Shown here: one piece after another, positions 1 through 8,396 of the stretch | Numbering within the stretch: the first letter of the stretch is position 1 | Layout: every line of letters begins with the position of its first letter | Assembly: GCA_016709445.1 (NCBI GenBank) | Contig: JADJMV010000008.1 | Location: 186,001 to 250,000, forward strand | Direction of reading: 5' to 3' | Length of the DNA: 64,000 nucleotides | Source of the DNA: Phycisphaerales bacterium | Lineage (GTDB): Bacteria > Planctomycetota > Phycisphaerae > Phycisphaerales > UBA1924 | The notes under the pieces: generated by a model | Database searches by the model: none | What the model saw: only the letters and a program-made list of their open reading frames with translations | Told to the model about the DNA's origin: nothing | Made by a program: the position numbers and the translations under genes

Positions 1-270
1 GCCCTCGAGGGCGTCTACCAGTCGGCCAAAGTGATCTCGGTGGACCACCTGCCCGTCGAACTCAAGTACATCCGCGACGGCCAAGTCCAGGCCCTGATCG
101 GCCAGGACTGCTACGGCTGGGGCCACGAGACCGTGCGGATGCTCGTCGAGAAAATCCTCGACGGCAAGACCCCTGACAAGGTGATCAATACGTTCGAGCT
201 GCCGATCGTCACCGCCGACAACGTCGATCAGTACGACGGCGTCTGGAAGAAGTGGCTCCGGCAGGAGTAA
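1..270 (+). CDS. Sugar ABC transporter substrate-binding protein, C-terminal fragment
   Basis: The frame is open from base 1, so only the last 89 codons are present; the start, signal peptide and first lobe lie outside the window. The fragment has the ending typical of type I periplasmic sugar-binding proteins (RbsB/XylF-like): QALIGQDCYGWGHETV, a helix, then LDGKTP, which in this family precedes the last strand of the ligand cleft, and a short charged tail. Such a protein captures a sugar outside the membrane and hands it to an ABC importer. A perfect hairpin terminator follows 27 bases after the stop. The RbsA-type ATPase at 6802 belongs to the same transporter class, but unrelated genes lie between, so a partnership is only a guess. 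Confidence 0.8.
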   Translation, partial: ALEGVYQSAKVISVDHLPVELKYIRDGQVQALIGQDCYGWGHETVRMLVEKILDGKTPDKVINTFELPIVTADNVDQYDGVWKKWLRQE

Positions 271-297
271 CACCCGAGGATCTCACGCTGCACTTTC

Positions 298-326
298 AAG
301 GGACCCGCCCACGCGGCGGGTCCCTT
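298..326. terminator. Bidirectional hairpin terminator between convergent genes
   Basis: A perfect 12-bp stem (AAGGGACCCGCC at 298-309, complement at 315-326) encloses a 5-base loop. It sits between the stops of the sugar-binding protein (plus) and the esterase (minus). There is no long T-run, so its efficiency as an intrinsic terminator is uncertain. Confidence 0.75.
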
Positions 327-343
327 CGCCTTTGGATCCGGCA

Positions 344-1624
344 TCAGTCGTGCGGCGGGTAGAGAAACTCGAGCGCAGCGGGCAGCCGAGCCGCCCAGGA
401 TTGCTCGTTGTGCGGGGCGTCCGGGGCGATCAGGAGAGAGACCCCGCCCGCGCCCTCCGCCGCTCGGATCTTGTCGGCCATTGCCTCGGCCGACGCGACC
501 CATGCCTGATTCCGCGCCGCCTCGCCATCGCCCCACTCTTTCGTGCCCATCCCGAGGAAGGTCCGGGACTTCCAGCCCGAGAGATCGGCGAAGATCGAGG
601 AATTCAGGTCGTCACCCGGCAGGGGGATGGCGGCGCTCTCGGCCAGCACCCGCGAGAAGATGTCGGGGTAGCGTTGGGCCGCCCTGAGGGCCACCAGTCC
701 ACCGAGCGAAGAGCCCCCGACCCCTCGCCGGTCCGGGTCGGCCCGGAACGCCCGCTCGACCCGTGGCACGACCTCCCGGACCAGCCAGTCGATGTAGGCG
801 TCGCCCTGACCCTCGACGCCGAGCGCGTCGGTCGGCAGGTATTCGAGCGTCCGGTTCGCCCCGGAGTTGGGGATGGCCGCGATGATGATCGGCTCGATCT
901 CGCCAGAGGCGATCAGGCGCGTGGCCGCCTCGTCGGCCCCCCACTCCCCCGGCGTCGGTGGCCGGAAGTCGAAGACGTTCTGGCCGTCCTGCATGTAGAG
1001 GACCGGGTACCGACGTCCGGCGTTGTCCGCCTCGTCATAGCCGGGGGGGAGCCAGACGATCACGTCCCGCGCCGACCCGGCCGCAGCCCCTGCGCCGCCC
1101 ATGACCTGCACGCGCCGGACAGTGCCGGTCACCCGGAGCGGGGCCCCGGCGGCACTTGCCGCCCCCGCCGGCGGAGCCCCCGAGCGCTGGTCCACGAAGT
1201 GCTCGATCTCCAATTCGACCACGATCGGCTTGTCGGCCTCGACCGACCCTGCCGGGATGGCGGCGAGGGTGCGGTTGGCGATGTCGGAGAGATCGGGGGC
1301 GACTTCGACGGTCTCCCAGGAGCCCCTCGTGAACTTGAACTCCAGGGCCGGGTCCCCAATCGGGCCGGGCAGCAGGATCTGCCAGCGGAGATCCGATCGT
1401 CCGGAGAGTCGCATGTCGGCCCTGCCGGGATCCCACCCGCCGTGGTTGGAGGCCAGGAAGAGCGGGGAGTCGTTCGTCACGAGGCCCGAGCGATCCCGGA
1501 CGACGATCAGCACCCCCCCGGGGTGGGATTCGGGCCGCTCGCCCCCCTGCGCCCATGCCCCGGATGCCGCGCCGATCCACACCACCCAAACGAGTATCAA
1601 GTGACCGCTGAGCCGACGAACCAT
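344..1624 (-). CDS. Secreted alpha/beta-hydrolase esterase (enterochelin-esterase-like)
   Basis: This 426-residue protein is probably exported: the N-terminus (MVRRLSGHLILVWVVWIG, then a cleavable Ala-rich stretch ending AWA) is a signal peptide. The ATG at 1624 is chosen because GGGAGG stands 8 bases upstream; a longer frame from 1648 lacks this. Residues about 30-190 look like a beta-sandwich of the type found before such esterases (ASNHGGWDPG). The catalytic half has YPVLYMQDGQNVFD, the nucleophile elbow GGSSLGG (pattern G-x-S-x-G), and near the end APHNEQSW, which supplies the catalytic His. This combination is typical of the Fes/IroE-like putative esterase family, often active on feruloyl, acetyl or siderophore esters; the substrate cannot be read from sequence. 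It is transcribed divergently from the large repeat protein. Confidence 0.85.
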   Translation of the reverse strand: MVRRLSGHLILVWVVWIGAASGAWAQGGERPESHPGGVLIVVRDRSGLVTNDSPLFLASNHGGWDPGRADMRLSGRSDLRWQILLPGPIGDPALEFKFTRGSWETVEVAPDLSDIANRTLAAIPAGSVEADKPIVVELEIEHFVDQRSGAPPAGAASAAGAPLRVTGTVRRVQVMGGAGAAAGSARDVIVWLPPGYDEADNAGRRYPVLYMQDGQNVFDFRPPTPGEWGADEAATRLIASGEIEPIIIAAIPNSGANRTLEYLPTDALGVEGQGDAYIDWLVREVVPRVERAFRADPDRRGVGGSSLGGLVALRAAQRYPDIFSRVLAESAAIPLPGDDLNSSIFADLSGWKSRTFLGMGTKEWGDGEAARNQAWVASAEAMADKIRAAEGAGGVSLLIAPDAPHNEQSWAARLPAALEFLYPPHD

Positions 1625-1827
1625 TGCGGAAACCTCCCAGTTTGTCACGAAGCGTACTCCCCGCCCAGACTGCCTACTCGGGCGTCAACTCGCGAGTTGC
1701 GTCCAAACCCGCAGTTTCCATTGACCTTAGAGCCCAAGATGGGGAAACTCATGGCCGCTTGCCCGCGCTCAGGAGGCTCCTCCAGGCCGGGGTTTGCCAG
1801 AAGGTTTAGAGAAGAGAGGGAGTCACC
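1625..1827. promoter_or_regulatory. Divergent intergenic region with a 14-bp palindrome
   Basis: About 200 bases separate the divergent starts of the esterase and the repeat protein, so both promoters should lie here. CAACTCGCGAGTTG at 1686-1699 is a perfect 14-bp palindrome and a plausible operator. TTGACC at 1721-1726 resembles a -35 box, but the matching -10 position is poor. The ribosome binding site of the repeat protein (GAGGGAG) ends just before 1822. Confidence 0.35.
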
Positions 1828-4800
1828 ATGGCTGCGAAACTGGTCCGGACGGACGAGCGACTTCGTTTTGACACCACCCACCAGCGCGAGCCTGGCAGAT
1901 CTCTCGACGAGGCGAAGGGTCGCGCCGCCCGCCTCGGTCGAACCGGACTCTTTGAGGCCCTGGAAGACCGTAAGTTCTTCAGCCTGGTGACCTGGGACGG
2001 GGGCGCCGGCACGGCGAACTGGAACGACGCGGCCAACTGGAGCGCCGACGTTCTTCCCAATTCGTCCGACGATGTGCAGATTCCCTCGGGCTCGCCGACG
2101 CCGATCACCTTCAGCGGGAACGGCAACGCCAAGACGCTGTTGAGCGACCGAGCACTCTCGATCTCCACCGGCCGCTCGCTGAACATCGGCACGAGTGCGA
2201 GCATCAACGCGGACCTCACGCTCGCGGGCGGCACGATTGCGGGCGGCTCGTGGACCTTCGGCGGGGGCGGCGCGCTCCAGACGACCACTTCCGGCGGGAC
2301 GATCCAGGATGTAATCCTCAACGGGGACTTGACCCTCGACGCGACCAGCGAGTCGGTGCTCGTCGCGGGCACGACCCGCTTCAACACCGTCCACCTCGCC
2401 GCGAACGCCGCCTCGCTCCGCATAGCCCCGGGCTACACCCTCCACGACGACGTCGTGGCCGAGGGCGCCGCCAACGGCACCGCCAACATCACCATCGCCT
2501 TCGGCGGAACCGGCACCGTCACCTTCGCCAACGACGCCACCGTCACTCTGACCTCTGGCACCGCGCTCAGCTTGAACATCGTGCAGAGCAGCGTGGGCAC
2601 CCTCGTGAACCAGGGCCTCATCGCCGCCAATGCCGTCGGTGAGGGACTCCAATTCACGAGCCTGAGCTCTTTCGACAACCAGGGCACCATCCAGGCTACT
2701 GCCGGCACCCTGACCATCAACTCCACCTCCTGGTCGAATTCGGGCGTCCTCACCGCCGCCGACGCCACGCTCACCTTCAACGGAGCCTGGTCCAACACCG
2801 GCACCGTCTCCATCACCAACGCCACACTCAATCTCGACGGGTCGTTCACCAACGCCGGCCTCAACCTCGCCGGTTGGACCCGCTCCGGGGGCACCGTCAA
2901 CCTCGCCGGGGCGTTGAATAACGCCGCTGCCACGCTCACGCTCAACGCCGCCACGGGAACCTGGCGTCTCTTCGGTGGCGCCGTCACCGGCGGGTCCATC
3001 GCCTTCTCCGGCGGGTCCGTCCTCGACCTCACCACCAGCGTTGGCACCCTCACCGATGTCAACGTCCTCGGCGACCTCGTCTTCGACAACACCAGCGAGG
3101 CCCTCCTTCTCGCGGGCACGACCCGCTTCAATACCGCCCACCTCGCCGCCAACGCCGCCTCGCTCCGCATGGCCCCCGGCTACACCCTCCACGACGACGT
3201 CGTGGCCGAGGGAGCCGCCAACGGCACCGCCAACATCACCATCGCCTACGGCGGAACCGGCACCGGCACCTTCGCCAACGACGCCACCGTCACCCTGGCC
3301 TCGGGCTCGGCACTGGGCCTGAACATCACCCAGAGCAGCGCCGGCACTCTGATCAACCAGGGCCTCATCACCGCCAACGCCTCCGGCGAGATCCTCCAGT
3401 TCATCAACCTCACCACCCTCACGAACGAGGGCACCATCCAGGCAACCGCCGGGACACTCAATGTCGGCCCCACCTCCTGGTCGAGTTCGGGTGTCCTCAC
3501 CGCCGCCGACGCCACGCTCACCTTCAACGGAGCCTGGTCCAACACCGGCACAGTCTCCATCACCAACGCCACACTCAATCTCGACGGGTCGTTCACCAAC
3601 GCCGGCCTCAACCTCGCCGGTTGGACCCGGTCCGGGGGCACCGTCAACATCGCCGGGGCGTTGAATAACGCCGCCGCCACGCTCACGCTCAACGCCGCCA
3701 CGGGAACCTGGCGTCTCTTCGGTGGCGCCGTCACCGGCGGGTCCATCGCCTTCGCCGGCGGGTCCGTCCTCGACCTCACCACCAGCGTTGGCACCCTCAC
3801 CGATGTCAACGTCCTCGGCGACCTCGTCTTCGACAACACCAGCGAGGCCCTCCTCCTCGCGGGCACGACCCGCTTCAATACCGCGCACCTTACCGCGAAC
3901 GCCGCCTCGCTCCGCATGGCTCCGGGCTACACCCTCCACGACGACGTCGTGGCCGAGGGCGCTTCCAACGGCAACGCCAACATCACCATCGCCTACGGCG
4001 GACCCGGCACCGGCACCTTCGCCAACGACGCCACCGTCACCCTGGCGTCGGGCTCGGCATTGGGCCTGAACATCACCCAGAGCAGCACCGGCACTCTGGT
4101 CAACCAGGGCGTCATCACCGCCAACGCCTCCGGCGAGATCCTCCAGTTCATCAACCTCACCACCCTCACGAATGAGGGCACCATCCAGGCAACCGCCGGG
4201 ACACTGACCATCAATTCCACCTCCTGGTCAAGTTCGGGTGTCCTCACCGCCGCCGACGCCACGCTCACCTTCAACGGAGCCTGGTCCAACACCGGCACCG
4301 TCTCCATCACCAACGCCACACTCAACCTCGACGGGTCGTTCACCAACGCCGGCCTCAACCTCGCCGGTTGGACCCGGTCCGGGGGCACCGTCAACATCGC
4401 CGGGGCGTTGAATAACGCCGCCGCCACGCTCACGCTCAACGCCGCCACGGGAACCTGGCGTCTCTTCGGTGGCGCGGTCACCGGCGGGTCCATCGCCTTC
4501 GCCGGCGGGTCCGTCCTTGACCTCACCACCAGCGTTGGCACCCTCACCGATGTCAACGTCCTCGGCGACCTCGTCTTCGACAACACCAGCGAGGCCGTCC
4601 TCCTCGCGGGCACGACCCGCTTCAACACCGCCCACCTTACCGCGAACGCCGCCTCGCTCCGCTTGGCTCCGGGCTACACCCTCCACGACGACGTCGTGGC
4701 CGAGGGCGCTTCCAACGGCACCGCCAACATCACCATCGCCTACGGCGGACCAGGCACCGTCACCTTCGCCAACGACGCCACCGTCACCCTGGCGTCGGGT

Positions 4801-5682
4801 TCGGCTTTGGGCCTGAACATCACCCAGAGCAGCGCCGGCACTCTGGTCAACCAAGCCCTCATCACCGCCAACGCCTCCGGCGAGATCCTCCAGTTCATCA
4901 ACCTCACCACCCTCACGAATGAGGGCACCATCCAGGCAACCGCCGGGACACTCAACATCAATCCCACGACCCTCACCAATGTCGTGGCCGGCGTGCTGAC
5001 CGGAGGAACCTGGATCACCGCCAGCGCGACGATGACCGCCAACGGCATCGATATCACAACCAACAACGCCACCATCGAGGTCCGCGGCCTCGGTTCATGG
5101 GCCAGCCTCAACAACCTGGCAGCCAACGGGGGCTCGTTCACGCTCGAAGACGGCAAGGACTTCTCGGTCCCGGGTTCGTTCTCCAACACCGGGACCCTGA
5201 TCCTCGGGCCGGGGAGCACGCTGACCGTCAACGGCGATTTCGCGCAATCTGCCGCCGGATCCATCGAAGTTCGCGCCTCGGGCAGCAGCGCCCTCACCGG
5301 CTACGGCAACGTCAGCGCCACGGGCGCCGCGTCCATCAATGGTGCGTACACCGCCGTCTTCGTCGGCGGCTACGCGCCGACCCAGGGTACGTTCTTCGAT
5401 GTGGTGACCGGGGCCTCGGGGCGCACAGGCACCTTCTCGAGCGTCAGCCTCCCAACACCGCCGTCGGGGGACAAAATCCTGCTCATCTACGAGGGCACGC
5501 GAGTCCGCATGCTGTCGACAGACCTCGCCGACCTCGACCTGAACGGGAGCGTCAATACGCAAGACTTCATCATCTACCTGAATTGGTTCGCCAGCAACGA
5601 CTCCCGGGCCGACTTCAATCATGACGGTAATGTCAATACGCTCGACTTCATCGTGTACCTGAACCTGTGGGCCGACGGGTAA
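1828..5682 (+). CDS. Giant secreted repeat protein with C-terminal dockerin-type domain
   Basis: This 1284-residue surface or extracellular protein has three parts. The N-terminus carries LFEALEDRKFFS near residue 45, which resembles the planctomycete LEPR-XLL export motif. Residues 182 to about 1045 are beta-rich tandem units of 249 residues: three whole copies, a partial fourth and a degenerate copy before them. They are full of short Gly/Thr/Asn strands (NNAAATLTLNAATGTWRL), like autotransporter-associated beta repeats, so a beta-helix is likely. Residues about 1230-1284 hold two calcium-binding EF-like loops (DLDLNGSVNTQDFI and DFNHDGNVNTLDFI), i.e. a dockerin-type domain. The last residues are WADG, lacking the final Cys of the amylase at 10689. 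No enzymatic motif is visible. The ATG at 1828 has GAGGGAG at the right distance. Adhesion or scaffolding is inference. Confidence 0.85.
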   Translation: MAAKLVRTDERLRFDTTHQREPGRSLDEAKGRAARLGRTGLFEALEDRKFFSLVTWDGGAGTANWNDAANWSADVLPNSSDDVQIPSGSPTPITFSGNGNAKTLLSDRALSISTGRSLNIGTSASINADLTLAGGTIAGGSWTFGGGGALQTTTSGGTIQDVILNGDLTLDATSESVLVAGTTRFNTVHLAANAASLRIAPGYTLHDDVVAEGAANGTANITIAFGGTGTVTFANDATVTLTSGTALSLNIVQSSVGTLVNQGLIAANAVGEGLQFTSLSSFDNQGTIQATAGTLTINSTSWSNSGVLTAADATLTFNGAWSNTGTVSITNATLNLDGSFTNAGLNLAGWTRSGGTVNLAGALNNAAATLTLNAATGTWRLFGGAVTGGSIAFSGGSVLDLTTSVGTLTDVNVLGDLVFDNTSEALLLAGTTRFNTAHLAANAASLRMAPGYTLHDDVVAEGAANGTANITIAYGGTGTGTFANDATVTLASGSALGLNITQSSAGTLINQGLITANASGEILQFINLTTLTNEGTIQATAGTLNVGPTSWSSSGVLTAADATLTFNGAWSNTGTVSITNATLNLDGSFTNAGLNLAGWTRSGGTVNIAGALNNAAATLTLNAATGTWRLFGGAVTGGSIAFAGGSVLDLTTSVGTLTDVNVLGDLVFDNTSEALLLAGTTRFNTAHLTANAASLRMAPGYTLHDDVVAEGASNGNANITIAYGGPGTGTFANDATVTLASGSALGLNITQSSTGTLVNQGVITANASGEILQFINLTTLTNEGTIQATAGTLTINSTSWSSSGVLTAADATLTFNGAWSNTGTVSITNATLNLDGSFTNAGLNLAGWTRSGGTVNIAGALNNAAATLTLNAATGTWRLFGGAVTGGSIAFAGGSVLDLTTSVGTLTDVNVLGDLVFDNTSEAVLLAGTTRFNTAHLTANAASLRLAPGYTLHDDVVAEGASNGTANITIAYGGPGTVTFANDATVTLASGSALGLNITQSSAGTLVNQALITANASGEILQFINLTTLTNEGTIQATAGTLNINPTTLTNVVAGVLTGGTWITASATMTANGIDITTNNATIEVRGLGSWASLNNLAANGGSFTLEDGKDFSVPGSFSNTGTLILGPGSTLTVNGDFAQSAAGSIEVRASGSSALTGYGNVSATGAASINGAYTAVFVGGYAPTQGTFFDVVTGASGRTGTFSSVSLPTPPSGDKILLIYEGTRVRMLSTDLADLDLNGSVNTQDFIIYLNWFASNDSRADFNHDGNVNTLDFIVYLNLWADG
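2371..4962 (+). repeat. 747-bp tandem DNA repeats inside the dockerin protein gene
   Basis: The landmark ACGACCCGCTTCAA recurs at 2371, 3118, 3865 and 4612, exactly 747 bases (249 codons) apart. Copies beginning at 2371, 3118 and 3865 are complete; the copy at 4612 stops matching near 4962. Copies two and three are almost identical even at synonymous positions, which points to recent duplication or gene conversion. A more diverged copy end is visible just upstream, from about 2230. Confidence 0.95.
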
Positions 5683-5725
5683 TCCCAAAGAGGGAATCCC
5701 CTCGCTCACCCCTCTCGACGAGGCG

Positions 5726-5754
5726 CCGGGGCCGGTTTATCCGGCCCCGGTTGC
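5726..5754 (+). terminator. Hairpin terminator after the repeat protein
   Basis: A perfect 10-bp stem (CCGGGGCCGG at 5726-5735, complement at 5741-5750) with loop TTTAT stands 43 bases after the stop codon. The flank TTGCGTTGC is only weakly T-rich. Confidence 0.7.
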
Positions 5755-5817
5755 GTTGCACTTGCCGTCTGCCGCGGCTCGGGGCAAACTGGAGCAGCCC
5801 GATCACCAGGAGGCGCC

Positions 5818-6732
5818 ATGCTCCGAATCCTCTCCTTCGACGGCGGCGGCATCATGGGCCTGTTTACCGCCACGATCCTCGAACGCCTGACGCCTGCGCA
5901 CCCGGGACTGATCGCCGGCGCCGACTTGCTCGCCGGAACGTCGACCGGTGGCATCATCGCGCTGGGCCTTGCGGCCGGCGTGCCGCCAGCTGAGCTGTCG
6001 CGGCTCTACCGGGACCGCGCCAAGAAGATCTTCGACGACACGCTCTGGGACAACCTCGTGGATCTCGGCAACGCCATCGGCGCCGACTACAGCGCGAAGG
6101 GCCTGACCAAAGAACTCAGGGCCGTATTCGGCGACCGTCGACTCTCCGACCTTCCCCAACGCGTCCTCGTTCCCGCATTCGATCTGCAGGCCGACGCCAC
6201 CCCCGATCGCCCCACGGTGTGGAAGCCCAAGTTCTTCCACAACTACCCGGGCGAGGACTCCGACGGGGACGAGTTGGTCGTGGACGTCGCCCTGCGCACC
6301 AGCGCCGCCCCCACCTACTTCCCCTCCTACCAGGGCTACATCGACGGGGGTGTGGTCGCCAATAACCCCTCCATGGCGGCCGTCGCCCAGGCCCTCGACC
6401 CGAGGGCCGGCTCCGCCCGCCTCGAGGATGTCGTCCTGCTCTCGATCGGGACGGGTATGGAGTCAAAGTACATCAAGGGGCAGAAGCTGGACTGGGGCTG
6501 GGGAGAATGGGCAAGGCCGCTGGTGTCGCTCATGATCAGCGGCGTCATGGGAGTCGCCGACCACCAATGCCGGCTCCTCCTCGGCGACCGCTACCGGCGC
6601 ATCGACCGCTATCTCGACGAGCCGTTCAAGCTCGACGAGAAGCGGCCGGAGCGCCTCGCATGGCTCGTCGAGCAGGCGATGGAGATCGATCTGACCGAGA
6701 TCGAGGGCTGGCTCGATGGGCATTGGGCCTAG
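5818..6732 (+). CDS. Patatin-like phospholipase
   Basis: This 304-residue cytosolic lipid acyl hydrolase has the complete patatin set. The oxyanion loop is DGGGIMG near residues 9-15. The nucleophile elbow is GTSTG, with the catalytic Ser near residue 43. The partner Asp lies in IDGGVVANNPS near residue 178. Patatins use a Ser-Asp dyad to release fatty acids from phospholipids. The protein has no signal peptide or membrane segment, and its length suits a stand-alone bacterial patatin (CapV/FabD-like class). AGGAGG stands just before the ATG. It is preceded by a terminator and followed by a separate ATPase gene. No cyclic-nucleotide synthase is nearby, so a defence role is not supported. The specific lipid is unknown. 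Confidence 0.92.
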   Translation: MLRILSFDGGGIMGLFTATILERLTPAHPGLIAGADLLAGTSTGGIIALGLAAGVPPAELSRLYRDRAKKIFDDTLWDNLVDLGNAIGADYSAKGLTKELRAVFGDRRLSDLPQRVLVPAFDLQADATPDRPTVWKPKFFHNYPGEDSDGDELVVDVALRTSAAPTYFPSYQGYIDGGVVANNPSMAAVAQALDPRAGSARLEDVVLLSIGTGMESKYIKGQKLDWGWGEWARPLVSLMISGVMGVADHQCRLLLGDRYRRIDRYLDEPFKLDEKRPERLAWLVEQAMEIDLTEIEGWLDGHWA

Positions 6733-6801
6733 CCCCGCCCCCGCCGAGAGGCGGGCGGCCTGAGCCGCCGGAGCCGGCCGGAACGAGTACCCTGTGTTCG
6801 C

Positions 6802-8391
6802 ATGGCCCAAGACTCCCCTCCCCACGCCCCGCTGTTGGTCGCCGAACACATCTCCAAGCGGTTCGGTGTGACCCAGGCGCTCGATGACGTCTCGGTCAGC
6901 TTCCTCCCCGGCGAAGTCCACGCGCTCATGGGAGAGAACGGGGCCGGGAAGAGCACGCTCGGGAAGGTGATCTCCGGCCTCCACCGCCAGGACTCGGGGG
7001 TCGTGACCATCGGGGGACGCGCCCTGAGCCCCGGCTCGATTGACGAGGCCTTTGGCGCGGGCATCCGGATCGTGCACCAGGAACTGGCGCAGTGCCCCAA
7101 CCTCACCGTCGCTGAGAATCTCTGCCTGCACGACATGCCCCGGAGCCGCCTGGGCCTGGTCGACCGCCGGGCGATGCGGGAGCGAGCCGAGCACCTCCTG
7201 GCCAAACTCGAGCCGGAGATCGATGTGGAGGCGCCGCTCGGGAGCCTTCCGCCCGGCCGGCGACAGATCGTGCAGATCGCCAGCAGCCTGGAGGAACACC
7301 CGGCCGAGGGCGCGAGCGATGGCAGCCGCGGGGCCCGGGTGATTGTGCTCGACGAGCCGACGAGTTCGTTGGCCGTTGCGGAGGTCGACCGACTGCTCGC
7401 CATCGTGCGGCAGTTGGCCTCCCAGGGGCTCACCCTCATCTACGTTTCTCACCGGATGGCGGAGATCTTCCAGGTCTGCGACCGGGTGACGGTCCTTCGC
7501 GACGGCAAACACGTCGCGACATCCGTCGTCTCCGAGATTGACGAACCGGCATTGATCGAGCAGATGATCGGAAGGCGGATCCAGCAGACCGAGCGTCGCG
7601 CTCCGCCCCAGACCGAGGGCAAGAAACCGGTGTTGACCGTCTCGGGGCTGACCTCACCCGGCAAGCTCGATCGCGTGAGCCTCGGGGTGATGCCCGGCGA
7701 GATCGTCGGCCTCGGCGGGCTGGTCGGTTCGGGGCGCAGCGAGGTGCTCGATGCCGTCTTCGGGATCGATCGACGGGCGAGCGGGCGCATCGCGGTCGGC
7801 GATCGGGAGATCGGCACCGGCAATGAGCGGGAGATGATCCGGGCCGGTGTCGGCTACGTCCCCGAGGACCGCAAACTCCAGGGGCTTTTCTTCGACCTTG
7901 GCGTGGACGAGAACCTCCTCATGCCGATCATGCCCCAGCTCGCGACGGCGGGCGTGCGCAGCCTCGGGAGGGAGCGGGCCGCCTCGTCCGAGCGGATCCG
8001 CGAGTTCAAGGTCAAGACCGCAACACCCAAGAGCCCCCCCGGCTCGCTCAGCGGCGGGAACCAGCAGAAGCTGCTCATCGCCCGCTGGATGACGAAGGAC
8101 ACTCGCGTCCTGCTGCTCGACGAGCCGACCCGCGGGATCGACGTGGCGACCAAGTCGGAGGTCTACCGACTCGTCCGGCAGGCGGCCGAACGAGGCGTCG
8201 CGGTGCTGCTCGTCACCAGCGAGATGCCCGAATTGCTGGCACTGTCCGACCGCATCCTGGTGATGTGCGCCGGGCGGATCTCCGGTGAACTGCGGGGCGA
8301 CGAGATGACACAAACGAACATCCTTCGCCTCGCAACGGTGGACAGCCGCGTGGAGGCTCGGGCCGCCGGCCACCGCGACCCAGATCGATAA
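6802..8391 (+). CDS. Sugar ABC transporter ATP-binding protein (RbsA/MglA/XylG type)
   Basis: This 529-residue protein has two fused nucleotide-binding domains, the hallmark of monosaccharide importers of the RbsA/MglA class. Domain 1 has Walker A GENGAGKST near residue 48, Walker B VIVLDEPTSSL near residue 182 and a degenerate signature LPPGRRQIV. Compared with typical family members, about 15 extra residues (EEHPAEGASDGSRGA) lie between signature and Walker B. Domain 2 has the reduced P-loop usual for this family (GLVGSGRSE), signature LSGGNQQK and Walker B VLLLDEPTRGID. It would energise sugar uptake at the inner membrane. No permease gene is adjacent, and the gene ends 5 bases from the convergent GH31 gene, so its partners lie elsewhere. 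Confidence 0.9.
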   Translation: MAQDSPPHAPLLVAEHISKRFGVTQALDDVSVSFLPGEVHALMGENGAGKSTLGKVISGLHRQDSGVVTIGGRALSPGSIDEAFGAGIRIVHQELAQCPNLTVAENLCLHDMPRSRLGLVDRRAMRERAEHLLAKLEPEIDVEAPLGSLPPGRRQIVQIASSLEEHPAEGASDGSRGARVIVLDEPTSSLAVAEVDRLLAIVRQLASQGLTLIYVSHRMAEIFQVCDRVTVLRDGKHVATSVVSEIDEPALIEQMIGRRIQQTERRAPPQTEGKKPVLTVSGLTSPGKLDRVSLGVMPGEIVGLGGLVGSGRSEVLDAVFGIDRRASGRIAVGDREIGTGNEREMIRAGVGYVPEDRKLQGLFFDLGVDENLLMPIMPQLATAGVRSLGRERAASSERIREFKVKTATPKSPPGSLSGGNQQKLLIARWMTKDTRVLLLDEPTRGIDVATKSEVYRLVRQAAERGVAVLLVTSEMPELLALSDRILVMCAGRISGELRGDEMTQTNILRLATVDSRVEARAAGHRDPDR

Positions 8392-8396
8392 AGGCA

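Noticed and set aside
332..1990. A 552-codon open frame on the plus strand
   Set aside because: It is Arg/Pro/Gly-rich and opposite the esterase, whose catalytic motifs are clear on the minus strand.
1645..3939. A long open frame on the minus strand through the repeat region
   Set aside because: It is Gly/Glu/Val-rich mirror sequence created by the 747-bp repeats and high GC; it has no ribosome binding site and overlaps the well-supported plus-strand gene.
2371..4962. Tandem repeats as a CRISPR array
   Set aside because: Units are 747 bases, contiguous and in frame with a protein; there are no short repeats with unique spacers and no cas genes.
5818..6732. Patatin phospholipase as a CBASS defence effector
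   Set aside because: No cyclic-nucleotide synthase, HORMA/TRIP13 or ubiquitin-like partner gene is nearby; the neighbours are an exoprotein and a transporter ATPase.
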